Assembly (NCBI RefSeq): GCF_947487605.1
Contig: NZ_CANKXK010000006.1
Span: forward strand, 174,852-238,851
Reading direction: 5' to 3'
DNA: 64,000 nucleotides
Origin: an uncultured Algibacter sp.
Lineage (GTDB): Bacteria > Bacteroidota > Bacteroidia > Flavobacteriales > Flavobacteriaceae
How positions within the stretch are numbered: the first letter of the stretch is position 1; every line of letters starts with the position of its first letter. A program made the translations under genes and the position numbers. Below are positions 17,547-26,915 of this stretch, one piece after another. The notes under the pieces are model-generated. The model was not told the DNA's origin. It saw only the letters and a list, made by a program, of their open reading frames with translations, and did no database searches.

Positions 17547-19482
17547 AAACATTGTAGAAACCAATATTGACAAACTAAAAGTTTTGTTTCCTGAAATCAT
17601 TACCGATGGGAAAATAGATTTTAAGATTTTACAAGAAATTTTAGGTAATGAGGTAGAAGAAGATGAAGAATATTTTCAATTTAATTGGTCAGGTAAATCA
17701 AAAGCTCGGAGAGAATCTCAAAAACCAAGTACAGGAACTTTAAGACCTTACCCTGAAGATTCTAAAGATTGGGATAGAACTCAGAACCTATACCTAGAAG
17801 GAGACAATTTAGAAGTACTTAAGCTTTTGCAAAAAGGCTATTCAGGCAAGGTTAAAATGATTTATATAGACCCACCATATAATAGAGGTTCAGATTTAGT
17901 ATATAAAGACAACTATAAAGACAACCTAAAAAATTATCAAGAAGTAACAGGTCAAATAGATAGGGATGGAAACCTAATGTCAACTAATACAGAGAATGAT
18001 GGGCGATTTCATTCTAAGTGGTTAAGTATGATGTATCCTCGTTTGAGATTAGCTAGAAATTTGCTTTCTGATGATGGTGTGCTATTTGTCTCAATTGGAG
18101 TAGAAGAATTATCAAACTTAAAATCACTAATCAATGAAATTTTTGGTGAAGATAATTTTGTTGAAATTTTCTCATGGGTTAAAACATCAACCCCACCAGC
18201 ATTATCAACAAAATCTAGAAAAACGAATGAGTATATTTTATGCTATGAAAGAAAAAATAATTCTATAAAGTATAATGGCGAAGAGTTAGATGGCGGTGAC
18301 CAACCGCTTCTAAATAGTGGGAATTCTGTTAGAGAACTTATTTTTCCTAAAGAAGTTGTTTATTTTAAAGAAGATAAATTCCCAGATGGTTTATTAAAAA
18401 GTGGAAAAAATGATAGAGTTGAATTGGTGCATGATATTGAAATAAGCAAAGGATACTCTAAAAAAGATTTTGTTTTAAAAGGTGAATTTAAATGGACTCA
18501 AGAATTTTTAAATGAAGAAATTGAAAAGGGAACAAAATTCGTAATTAAATCAGAGAAACTTTCTATAAGATTTATTAGAAACGAAGAAGGCTATAAACGA
18601 CCAACAAATTTTATTAAATCAAAATATTCATCACCAATAATAAATAAACCAAATAATGGTGTTGGAACAAACGAAAATGCTTCGAGTGCACTTATTGAAT
18701 TGATGCAAGGAGATTATTTTGATTATCCAAAACCAGTAACTTTAATTAAATATCTTACTAATTTTGTGTGTAAAGAGAATGATATTGTAATTGATTTCTT
18801 TGCTGGTTCTTCAACTACAGGAGAATCAGTTTTAAGATATAATTTAGATAATAACACAAAGCTTCGTTATATTCTTATTCAATTACCTGAAGAACTTAAT
18901 GTTGAAAATGGAAACACTTTAAAGGAGAAGGAGAAGATAAAAAAAACAATTAAATTTTTAGAGAGCATTAACAAGCCTAACAATATTGCTGAAATAGGAA
19001 AAGAGCGTATCCGTAGAGCAGCAACTAAAATATCAGAAGAACATCCAGAAAAAGCCAAAGAGCTAGACCTAGGTTTTAAAGTCTTTAAACTGGATACTTC
19101 AAATATAAAAGGATGGGATGGCAATCCAGATAATTTAGATGAAAGCCTTTTTGATGCCCAAGATAATATTAAAACAAACCGTACAGAACATGATGTATTG
19201 TATGAGATATTACTAAAATATGGATTAGACCTCACTTTACCTATTGAAGAAAAAACAATTGAAGGTAAGACAGTCTTTAGTGTCGGTTATGGAGCTTTAT
19301 TTATTTGTTTAGCAAATAACATTACCAGCAGAGTAGCTGAAGGCATTGGTATATGGAAAGAAGAACTACAACCAGAAGTTTGCAGAGTGGTATTTAAAGA
19401 TTCAGGCTTTACTGATGTAGAGAAAACCAATAGTGTACAAACTTTAAAACGCTTTGGCATTACAGAAATAAAAAGCATCTAA
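17500..19482 (+). CDS. type III-like DNA methyltransferase (Mod)
   Basis: 660 aa beta-class adenine or cytosine-N4 methylase. Catalytic DPPY at residues 124-127, SAM-binding motif DFFAGSSTTGES in the last third (motif order IV before I, as in beta-class enzymes). The middle region (about 230-400) is the target-recognition domain. The C-terminal 120 residues (KVFKLDTSNIKGWDG onward) are the conserved type III Mod tail. Ends 5 nt before res. Together they should form a Mod2Res-type restriction complex; the recognition sequence cannot be predicted. Confidence 0.92.
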   Translation: MSIEKINKGDNLSQSENIVETNIDKLKVLFPEIITDGKIDFKILQEILGNEVEEDEEYFQFNWSGKSKARRESQKPSTGTLRPYPEDSKDWDRTQNLYLEGDNLEVLKLLQKGYSGKVKMIYIDPPYNRGSDLVYKDNYKDNLKNYQEVTGQIDRDGNLMSTNTENDGRFHSKWLSMMYPRLRLARNLLSDDGVLFVSIGVEELSNLKSLINEIFGEDNFVEIFSWVKTSTPPALSTKSRKTNEYILCYERKNNSIKYNGEELDGGDQPLLNSGNSVRELIFPKEVVYFKEDKFPDGLLKSGKNDRVELVHDIEISKGYSKKDFVLKGEFKWTQEFLNEEIEKGTKFVIKSEKLSIRFIRNEEGYKRPTNFIKSKYSSPIINKPNNGVGTNENASSALIELMQGDYFDYPKPVTLIKYLTNFVCKENDIVIDFFAGSSTTGESVLRYNLDNNTKLRYILIQLPEELNVENGNTLKEKEKIKKTIKFLESINKPNNIAEIGKERIRRAATKISEEHPEKAKELDLGFKVFKLDTSNIKGWDGNPDNLDESLFDAQDNIKTNRTEHDVLYEILLKYGLDLTLPIEEKTIEGKTVFSVGYGALFICLANNITSRVAEGIGIWKEELQPEVCRVVFKDSGFTDVEKTNSVQTLKRFGITEIKSI

Positions 19483-19487
19483 AACCT

Positions 19488-22400
19488 ATGAAGATTCAAT
19501 TTGACAGTAGTTTAGACTACCAAAAAGATGCTATTAAAGCTATTACAGACGTATTTCAAGGTCAAGAAGTATGTGAGGCTAACTTTACTGTATACTCACC
19601 AGAATTTTTAGCTAAACAACAAAATATAGCCTTTAACGATATTGGTTACGGTAATCGTTTAACACTAACAGAGGGTAATATAGTTGAGAATGTACAAAAC
19701 ATTCAACTTTCTAATGGTCTAAAACCTTCAGATAGAAGTGAGATTGATAGAAATCATCTAGATTTTACTATTGAAATGGAAACAGGTACAGGAAAAACTT
19801 ATGTGTATCTGCGTACTATTATGGAGCTATACAGAAAATATGGTTTTTCAAAACATATCATTGTAGTGCCTTCTATTCCAATAAAAGAAGGTGTTTATAA
19901 ATCACTTCAAATCACCAAAGAGCATTTTAAGCAATTGTATGACAATATCAACTACAATTATTTTATATATGATAGTAGTAAACTAAATGAAGTTAGAGAC
20001 TTTTCTACTAACGATGGTTTAGATATTATGGTTATTAATATTGATGCTTTTCGTAAAAGTTTCGAGAATCCTGATGATGCTAAAAAGAAAGCAAACATTA
20101 TACACCGATATAATGATAAACTAGGTTATAAACCTTTAGACCTCATCAACAACACCAATCCTGTCGTTTTTATTGATGAACCGCAAAGTACTATGAGTAC
20201 ACCTCTTGCAAAAAAAGCAGTACAAGGTTTAAATCCATTAACCATATTACGTTATTCTGCTACACATAAGGAAAAAGTGAACTTAATGTATAAGTTGGAT
20301 GCTGTTGATGCTTATGATAAAAAGTTGGTGAAGCAAATTGAAGTGGGGTCTATCCAAACTGAAGGCATGAATAATCAAGCTTATATAGGGTTATTAGATG
20401 TACGTTCCAGAGGCGGTAATATTGATGCTCGTGTTGAGGTTGATGCTTTACAAAGTGGAAAGATTAAACGAGTAAAAAAATGGGTAAAACAAAATCAAGA
20501 TTTAGAAGAACTTACTGGGCGTATTGAATATGAAGGGTATATTATTAAAGATATCTATGTTCAAGATGAATATATAGATTTTACCAGTCGTGATGAAGAG
20601 TTAAAAGTTGGTGAAGCTATTGGTAATGTTGATGATAAACAAATTAAAACAGCTTTAATTAGTAAAACTATTGAGGCTCATCTAGATAAAGAACTTGTTC
20701 TTAATCATCAAGGTATTAAAGTATTGAGCTTATTTTTTATTGATTCAGTTGGTAAATATCGTGTATACGATGAAGATGGAAATTCATCTTTAGGAGAATA
20801 TGCCGAAATATTTGAAAATGAATACCAGAGACTCATCAAGAAGACTAAATATGCTAGTCTTTTTGGAGAAATGAAAGATGTTGAGATAAATGCTTCAGAA
20901 GTTCATAATGGGTATTTCTCAATAGATAAGAAAAGTAAAGCCAGTAACAAAAAAGAAAAGTTTGAATATTTTAGAGATACTACTGGTAAAATAAATGCTG
21001 ATGAAGACACCTATAACCTCATCATGCGAGATAAGGAAAAATTATTGAGTTTTGATTCTAAGTTGAGGTTTATATTCTCACATTCAGCATTAAAAGAAGG
21101 TTGGGATAATCCAAACGTTTTTCAGATATGTACATTAAAAGATGCTGGTAATTCAGATATAAGAAGACGACAGGAAATTGGTCGTGGCTTACGTTTATGT
21201 GTAAATCAAGAAGGTGAACGAGTATATGGCTTCGAGACCAATACATTAACAGTAATGGCTACTGAATCTTATGTTGATTTTGTAGATAATCTTCAAAAAG
21301 AAATAGAAACTGATACAGGAATTCGATTTGGTATTTTAGAATCTCACAGTTTCAATAATGTTGTAATAAGTATTGATGGTGATGAAGTTAATTATTTAGG
21401 TCAGGAAAAATCAGAACAGTTATACGATTATCTTATTTTAAAAGGCTATATCGATACCAGAGGAAAGGTTCAAGATTTATTACGTGTTGCCATAAAAGAA
21501 GATAATGTTGAGCTTCCTGAAGAGTTTACAGAAAGTGAACACATTGAAAAACAGATTTTAAGTAACTTAAAGGATGCTGCTGGAAAACTTCAAATTAAAA
21601 ATCAAGACGATAAAAAGAGAGTTAAAGTTAATAGACGTATTCTCAATAGCCCTGAATTCAAAGAACTTTGGGAGCGTGTTAAATACAAAACAACATTTGC
21701 TGTAAACTTTGATTCAAGCAACCTTGTAAAAGAGTGTATAAGAGCTTTAGACGATAGATTAAAGATTACAAGAGGTAAGCTTCATTATACTAAAGTTAAG
21801 CTAGAAATGAACATTGGTGGACTTCAAGTTAATGAAGACCCAAAAACGTATTCTGAGAATGTTAAAGAAGAGGTTGATGTGTTACCAGACATTGTTGGAT
21901 ATCTTCAAAATGAAACACAATTAACACGAAGGTCTATTGTTAGGATTTTAACTGGTACTAATAAGCTTCCTTATTTTAAAATAAATCCTCAAAAATTCAT
22001 TGAAGGTTGTATTGACATCATTAATGAACAAATGCGTTTACACATCATTGATGGTATTCAATATAAAAAAATTGGAGATTCTGAGTATTATAGTCAGGAA
22101 CTATTCGAAAATGAAGAACTATTTGGGTATTTACAAAGTAATTTAAAGGAAAGCGAAAAATCACCTTATGACTATGTAGTTTATGATTCAGCTATAGAAT
22201 CAAAATTAGCAAACGACTTTGAGAATAGTGATAACATTTCTGTATACGCTAAACTTCCAAACTGGTTCAAAATAGATACACCATTAGGAACTTATAATCC
22301 TGATTGGGCTATTCTCTGGAAAGATGGTAATGATGAAAAACTATACTTTGTTGTAGAGTCAAAAGGAACTACTTTATTTGGAGATTTAAGACCAAAAGAA

Positions 22401-22505
22401 CAAGGGAAAATTGATTGCGGTAAAAAACACTTTAAAGCTTTAGATACTGAAATGATAGTTGCTGCTAATATGGAAGATGTAACGAATCAAGCTTTGATGA
22501 GGTAA
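19488..22505 (+). CDS. type III-like restriction subunit (Res): SF2 helicase with PD-ExK nuclease
   Basis: 1005 aa. Q-tip region FDSSLDYQKDAI, Walker A METGTGKT (97-104), motif II DEPQ rather than DEAD/DEAH, helicase motif VI RRRQEIGRGLRLCV. C-terminal nuclease: NPDWAILWK then VVESKGT, the D-(ExK) core near residues 935-965. Length and order match type III Res. Translated with the Mod gene upstream and followed after 9 nt by a 192-aa gene. Confidence 0.92.
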   Translation: MKIQFDSSLDYQKDAIKAITDVFQGQEVCEANFTVYSPEFLAKQQNIAFNDIGYGNRLTLTEGNIVENVQNIQLSNGLKPSDRSEIDRNHLDFTIEMETGTGKTYVYLRTIMELYRKYGFSKHIIVVPSIPIKEGVYKSLQITKEHFKQLYDNINYNYFIYDSSKLNEVRDFSTNDGLDIMVINIDAFRKSFENPDDAKKKANIIHRYNDKLGYKPLDLINNTNPVVFIDEPQSTMSTPLAKKAVQGLNPLTILRYSATHKEKVNLMYKLDAVDAYDKKLVKQIEVGSIQTEGMNNQAYIGLLDVRSRGGNIDARVEVDALQSGKIKRVKKWVKQNQDLEELTGRIEYEGYIIKDIYVQDEYIDFTSRDEELKVGEAIGNVDDKQIKTALISKTIEAHLDKELVLNHQGIKVLSLFFIDSVGKYRVYDEDGNSSLGEYAEIFENEYQRLIKKTKYASLFGEMKDVEINASEVHNGYFSIDKKSKASNKKEKFEYFRDTTGKINADEDTYNLIMRDKEKLLSFDSKLRFIFSHSALKEGWDNPNVFQICTLKDAGNSDIRRRQEIGRGLRLCVNQEGERVYGFETNTLTVMATESYVDFVDNLQKEIETDTGIRFGILESHSFNNVVISIDGDEVNYLGQEKSEQLYDYLILKGYIDTRGKVQDLLRVAIKEDNVELPEEFTESEHIEKQILSNLKDAAGKLQIKNQDDKKRVKVNRRILNSPEFKELWERVKYKTTFAVNFDSSNLVKECIRALDDRLKITRGKLHYTKVKLEMNIGGLQVNEDPKTYSENVKEEVDVLPDIVGYLQNETQLTRRSIVRILTGTNKLPYFKINPQKFIEGCIDIINEQMRLHIIDGIQYKKIGDSEYYSQELFENEELFGYLQSNLKESEKSPYDYVVYDSAIESKLANDFENSDNISVYAKLPNWFKIDTPLGTYNPDWAILWKDGNDEKLYFVVESKGTTLFGDLRPKEQGKIDCGKKHFKALDTEMIVAANMEDVTNQALMR

Positions 22506-22514
22506 GAAATAACT

Positions 22515-23093
22515 ATGGAAAAACCAATTAAAGAAATTAGGGAAAATTATTCCAAGTATGAGGAGTTATTGGGTAAAACTAAAAACAGTTCTACTCCAAC
22601 TATTACCTTAGATGAGGTTAAAGGTAATCACCAAAATACTAGAGTAAAAAAAGTAGAAGTAGCACATACTTCAATTCCTGAAAAACTAGAATTAATTGTT
22701 GAGTCTAAAATTGAAAATAAAAAAGATTTCAAATTTAAATTAAGAGCTCCTGAATACACTGGAATTCCATTTTTTAGATTTGACTCAGATGGTGTTGCAC
22801 ATTATAACAGAATACCAGATTTAGAACTACCAAAGCAGAAAATAGATACACCACATTTCCATAAATTTGATTCTGAAGGAAGAAATATAGCGTATAAAAC
22901 CGAGGCATTAGAAAAAGCTACTGAATGTGATGCTTTACTTAATGATATAAGCTTATGTATGGCTCATTACTGTGATGAATCCAAGACATATTATAACAAT
23001 GAAAATTATTTAGAGATAATTCAAACACCACCAACTGAATTAGATTTTGATAGTAATAAAGATAATCCAACTGAAGGCGTAGAATATGACTAA
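22515..23093 (+). CDS. unknown operon protein (192 aa)
   Basis: Not recognised. Hydrophilic. Residues 85-135 have a repeated pattern of aromatic and acidic residues: FFRFDSDGVAHYNRIP and HFHKFDSEGRNIAYK. Two related FDS(D/E)G turns stand about 35 residues apart, suggesting a duplicated beta-hairpin. The C-terminus has C-x(13)-C/H-type spacing (SLCMAHYCDESK) that could bind metal. It overlaps the next gene by 8 nt, so it is part of the defence operon. Confidence 0.65.
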   Translation: MEKPIKEIRENYSKYEELLGKTKNSSTPTITLDEVKGNHQNTRVKKVEVAHTSIPEKLELIVESKIENKKDFKFKLRAPEYTGIPFFRFDSDGVAHYNRIPDLELPKQKIDTPHFHKFDSEGRNIAYKTEALEKATECDALLNDISLCMAHYCDESKTYYNNENYLEIIQTPPTELDFDSNKDNPTEGVEYD

Positions 23094-23913
23094 ACTTGAA
23101 AAAATTGCAATCAATGTTCGAGAATGCTTTGACCAGTTATGGTCTTTTAAGCTAAGAGGAACAGATACAATAGAAATTAGTACACCTTACTCAACAACCA
23201 CAAGTAAATTCGTTTCGATTTATGTAACAGAACGGGATGGAAAATATATTGTTTCGGACGGTGGACTTTTAAATTCTGAAGCTTATGAATCTGAGATTGA
23301 TTATGAAAATCAATGCTTATTAAAAATTCTTTATCATTTTGAATCTTTTTATGAAGTTAAACGTACTCAAGATAAACAGGGAATTAAACATTATTACAAA
23401 ACAACTATAAAGGAAAATTTAATTCCTAATATGGTTTACGAGATGGCTCAATTTGTTTCTATGTGTGCCTCGGCAGCTACAGTACAATTTGAAGACCCTA
23501 AAGAAATAGAAGAACGAAATACATTTAGAACTAAAGCAACGTCATACATAAGTACAAATTTCCAAAAGTATAAGCCTAAATTTAGAGCTCCCTTAGATAA
23601 ACAGGATTTTCGTTCTGTACGTTTTAGTGCCATAATAGAAAGGAAAAACAAGTTAAGCCTTGTAAGTTATATAACTGGTTCAAATCCTGCGAACTTTAGA
23701 AACAGTATTGCAAGAGCTAATATGAATTTTGAAATAGCAACTTCTTCAAAATATAATGATTACATAGATAATAAACTTGTATTGGTAAATAACACAGCTG
23801 ACGGCTTTGTTTTGAATCAAATAGCCAAACAGTTAAACATTTTGGAAGAACATACTGGCCAAGATGCAATACAATGGTCGGAACGTGAAAAATTACTTGC
23901 TATATTGAATTAA
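23086..23913 (+). CDS. DUF1828-like protein
   Basis: 275 aa. Residues 28-55 read IEISTPYSTTTSKFVSIYV then YIVSDGG, the hallmark of DUF1828, often found beside restriction systems and sometimes fused to or followed by DUF1829. The rest is mixed alpha/beta with no catalytic signature I recognise. Overlaps the previous gene by 8 nt. Role in the system unknown; could modulate specificity or be an effector. Confidence 0.65.
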   Translation: MTKLEKIAINVRECFDQLWSFKLRGTDTIEISTPYSTTTSKFVSIYVTERDGKYIVSDGGLLNSEAYESEIDYENQCLLKILYHFESFYEVKRTQDKQGIKHYYKTTIKENLIPNMVYEMAQFVSMCASAATVQFEDPKEIEERNTFRTKATSYISTNFQKYKPKFRAPLDKQDFRSVRFSAIIERKNKLSLVSYITGSNPANFRNSIARANMNFEIATSSKYNDYIDNKLVLVNNTADGFVLNQIAKQLNILEEHTGQDAIQWSEREKLLAILN

Positions 23914-23927
23914 CCTACGTCTGCACT

Positions 23928-25667
23928 ATGACCTTAAAATCAATTGAAATAAGAAATGTAAAGGGGATTGAACACAAGAAATTTGACCTAGATATTACAC
24001 CAAATAAACCAAGTCTTCTTGTTGCTCCTAATGGTTTCGGTAAAAGCTCATTTACATGTGCTTTTGGTTCAATGAATAATGCTCGTATTGTTTTATCTGA
24101 TGAAAACAGGTATCGTGGTAATGCTGCTAATGAACCTATTATTAATATTTCCTATGAAAAAAATGCAGGTGATGTTTTACAATTAACTGCTACTCACAAT
24201 TCAAATACAATCAAAAATGAATTTGACTATTTTGTTATAAAAAGTACCTTAAAAGCAAAAGGAGCAGCTTCTTTTTATGGTGGTGGAGCTACAGCAAAAA
24301 TGATTATTGAAGATATTGTTCTTATAGATAACATTCCTGCCAACAGAAATTTTAATAATTATACTGTAGCTGAAATGGGAGAAAGATTTGGGCTTAATAG
24401 TAAAGTATTACCGAACCCAAATGTGGTCTTAAATAACAGGTTATTGGTTGAAAGTCTTTCTGAAAACTATATTTCACTTACTAGAGCTAGCGGTCAACAA
24501 GTAACAAACAGTATACAAGCAGTAATTGATGATGTAAATGGGCAAGTTGGTACAGCCATCCAATTAATACAATGGTTAGAAGACAATTGTCTAGAAAGAC
24601 TTAGTGGTATTAGGCATTTATCTGATATAGCAGAAATAATTAGAAGTTTTGATATAAACATAGATACTGAAGCTGCTAATTATCTATTGGCAATTCAAAT
24701 CATTTGGATATTTAACAAAGATATTGACAATTTCAAGTTAGCATGTAATTACAGTAATTATAGAATGGCAAGAAATGAATTTGATATTAACTTAAGCCAT
24801 TTTGACTCTACTTGGAAAAATATAAGAACCGCTCAGGAGCAAAATAAACTAGTCATAAAATTTCCAAAAGCAAGTGAAATATCTAATGGTCAACGTGATA
24901 TATTATCATTTATCTCTATGTTATTTAGAGCTAAGATGAAGTTAAAAAAGAATGCTAGCATTCTTGTAATAGATGAAGTATTTGATTATTTAGATGATGC
25001 AAATCTAGTAGCAGCTCAATATTATGTTACCAATTTCATTAAAGAATACAAGGAGAAAGGAAGAAAAATTTATCCTTTAATTCTTACTCATTTGAATCCT
25101 TTGTATTTTAAAAATTACACTTTCAGTAATCAAAAAACATATTATTTAGATAAGTCACCAATGCAAGTAATAGCCAGTATGAGGCGTTTGATTGAAAATC
25201 GAAAAGATGCTAGTATAGAAAATACAGTATCTTCAAAATTACTTCATTATCACCCCGATACACCAAACAGACGAAACGAATTTAGAGCTTTAAATATAAG
25301 AGAACTCTGGGGTATTGACACTAATTTTAGAGATTTCACATTTGAACAAGTCAATAATTATATTGAGAATAATGATTATGACCCTTTTGCAGTTTGCTGT
25401 GGTGTAAGGATAAAAGTAGAAATGCTAACTTATAATAAGATAGTTGAAGATGATAATAAAGTACAATTCCTCACAACAAAAATGACACGCCCTAAACTAG
25501 ATTTTGCTAAATCATTAGGTATTATATCACCTGAACCGTATTATTTGTTAGCTGTAATATATAATGAAGGTATGCATTGGAAAAATAATATTGATAATAT
25601 TTCCCCCATTGCTTCTAAACTAGAAAATTTGACTATTAAGAAGATTATAAAAGACTTATTTTCTTAG
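23928..25667 (+). CDS. ABC/SMC-type ATPase (AAA_15/OLD-like) of the defence operon
   Basis: 579 aa. Opens with SIEIRNVKGI, Walker A APNGFGKSS (33-41), ABC signature region EISNGQRDILSF, Walker B ILVIDEVFDYLDD, and the switch His in LILTHLNP. No coiled-coil arm of SMC length. This architecture is shared by OLD, Gabija GajA, Septu PtuA and RloC-type sensors. No TOPRIM domain follows. The next gene encodes a GIY-YIG-like nuclease 5 nt downstream, so the two probably act as an ATPase-nuclease pair. Confidence 0.82.
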   Translation: MTLKSIEIRNVKGIEHKKFDLDITPNKPSLLVAPNGFGKSSFTCAFGSMNNARIVLSDENRYRGNAANEPIINISYEKNAGDVLQLTATHNSNTIKNEFDYFVIKSTLKAKGAASFYGGGATAKMIIEDIVLIDNIPANRNFNNYTVAEMGERFGLNSKVLPNPNVVLNNRLLVESLSENYISLTRASGQQVTNSIQAVIDDVNGQVGTAIQLIQWLEDNCLERLSGIRHLSDIAEIIRSFDINIDTEAANYLLAIQIIWIFNKDIDNFKLACNYSNYRMARNEFDINLSHFDSTWKNIRTAQEQNKLVIKFPKASEISNGQRDILSFISMLFRAKMKLKKNASILVIDEVFDYLDDANLVAAQYYVTNFIKEYKEKGRKIYPLILTHLNPLYFKNYTFSNQKTYYLDKSPMQVIASMRRLIENRKDASIENTVSSKLLHYHPDTPNRRNEFRALNIRELWGIDTNFRDFTFEQVNNYIENNDYDPFAVCCGVRIKVEMLTYNKIVEDDNKVQFLTTKMTRPKLDFAKSLGIISPEPYYLLAVIYNEGMHWKNNIDNISPIASKLENLTIKKIIKDLFS

Positions 25668-25672
25668 GGTTG

Positions 25673-26299
25673 ATGGCTATTTCAATAGATAATATATTCA
25701 GTGAATTTGGACTAGATTATAGTAAGGCATATAATTGGAATCAAAAGTTGGATGCAAATTTTAATGGAGTCTATTTAATAGCTCTCACTAATGACCCTAA
25801 AACCCAAAAGCCTCATTCATTTGAATTTGATATTTGTGAAAAAACCTTTGATAATTGGATTAAAGAGGCAACAGATTTAGAAATAGATGGAAATAGAGTT
25901 ACCGATAAAGGTCAAATTAAAGAATATCTTAAACAGTTTTGGAATCCTAATGAAAATATTTTATATATAGGAGAATCTTCATCTAAGACCAACCCTATTC
26001 AAGATAGGGTAAAACAGTTTTATACTCACAAAGTTGGTAAAAAAGGCCCTCATACTGGTGGCTATTGGCTGAAACTTCTTAGTTGTTTAAGTAATGTTTC
26101 AATATACTATGCCGAATCCAATAACCCCCGTGAGATTGAATTTAAAATGCTCATGAAATTCATAGAGCTATCTTCTGGTAAATCCTTTTTTGAAATTAAA
26201 GACTTTGCTAACTTTCTTCCTTTTGCTAATGTGAAAATAGATGTTTCTAAAAGACATACTTTGAAAAAACATTACAACAATAACAAACGAAAAAAGTGA
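25673..26299 (+). CDS. GIY-YIG-like nuclease
   Basis: 208 aa from the ATG at 25673 (a TTG at 25670 would add one residue). Residues 32-37 GVYLIA and 96-103 ILYIGESS form the GIY...YIG hairpin; RVKQF supplies the catalytic Arg (about 112) and NPREIEFKML the catalytic Glu (about 154). GGYWLKLL between them is as in GIY-YIG homologues. Basic C-terminus. Overlaps the next gene by 4 nt (GTGA). Likely the DNA- or RNA-cutting partner of the upstream ATPase. Confidence 0.72.
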   Translation: MAISIDNIFSEFGLDYSKAYNWNQKLDANFNGVYLIALTNDPKTQKPHSFEFDICEKTFDNWIKEATDLEIDGNRVTDKGQIKEYLKQFWNPNENILYIGESSSKTNPIQDRVKQFYTHKVGKKGPHTGGYWLKLLSCLSNVSIYYAESNNPREIEFKMLMKFIELSSGKSFFEIKDFANFLPFANVKIDVSKRHTLKKHYNNNKRKK

Positions 26300-26586
26300 A
26301 ATTGAAAGAGAACTTAAAATTTGAAGACTTACCAAAAGCAACTGAATTGCTTCTTGAAAAAGTTGAGCAACTAGAAATAGAGCTGAAAACTATTAAAGAA
26401 AATTTTCAGCCAAAAGTCCCTGAAGAATTAATGACAAGAAATGAAGTTGCTGATTATTTTAAGATTAATATCTCTACTTTATGGCATTGGACTAAATCAG
26501 GTAAACTTACAGCCTACGGAATTGGTAATCGTGTTTATTATAAACGTTCAGAAATAATCGAGGCTGTGATTCTTTTGAAGAAATAA
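26296..26586 (+). CDS. small HTH protein ending the operon (Xis-like)
   Basis: 96 aa, GTG start overlapping the previous stop. Coiled coil (about 12-36) then MTRNEVADYFKINISTLWHW and VYYKRSEIIEAV, a MerR/Xis-type winged HTH. Same two-part architecture as the protein at 10426. Could be the excisionase or a DNA adaptor of the nuclease pair. Confidence 0.72.
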   Translation: MKLKENLKFEDLPKATELLLEKVEQLEIELKTIKENFQPKVPEELMTRNEVADYFKINISTLWHWTKSGKLTAYGIGNRVYYKRSEIIEAVILLKK

Positions 26587-26595
26587 AGTCTATAT

Positions 26596-26820
26596 CTAAA
26601 ATCTAAAAAGCTCGGTTACTTTTATATCTAGTGCTTTAGCTAAGACATACACTGTTGAAATAGTTGTATTAACCTCTCCCCTTTCGATTCTCCCAACTTG
26701 AGATAACGGTATATCAGCATCATTGGCTAAATCTTCTTGAGTCAACTCAGCCTTTTTCCTTAATGCACTTAGGTTCTTACCAAATGATTTTATGAACTTT
26801 TTATTTTTTGTTTTAATCAC
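26596..26820 (-). CDS. XRE-family HTH regulator
   Basis: 74 aa with GTG start. HTH: LSALRKKAELTQEDLAN and DIPLSQVGRIERGEVNTT. Convergent with the defence operon (9 nt apart) and divergent from the lipoprotein gene at 26916. A short palindrome AGACT-AAA-AGTCT (26821-26833) sits against its start, and a 16-bp palindrome lies 35 bp upstream. Confidence 0.82.
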   Translation of the reverse strand: MIKTKNKKFIKSFGKNLSALRKKAELTQEDLANDADIPLSQVGRIERGEVNTTISTVYVLAKALDIKVTELFRF

Positions 26821-26854
26821 AGACTAAAAGTCTATAAAACAACACTATTTCGTA

Positions 26855-26885
26855 AACGCATATATGCGTTATTTATATATATTTG
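26855..26885 (+). promoter_or_regulatory. operator palindrome AACGCA-TATA-TGCGTT and promoter
   Basis: A 16-bp perfect palindrome (26855-26870) followed after 7 nt by TATATTTG (26878-26885), a perfect -7 box driving the lipoprotein gene. Likely bound by the divergently encoded XRE protein to control both genes. Confidence 0.65.
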
Positions 26886-26915
26886 TATTTCGAATTCAAT
26901 TAAACCAATTTACTT

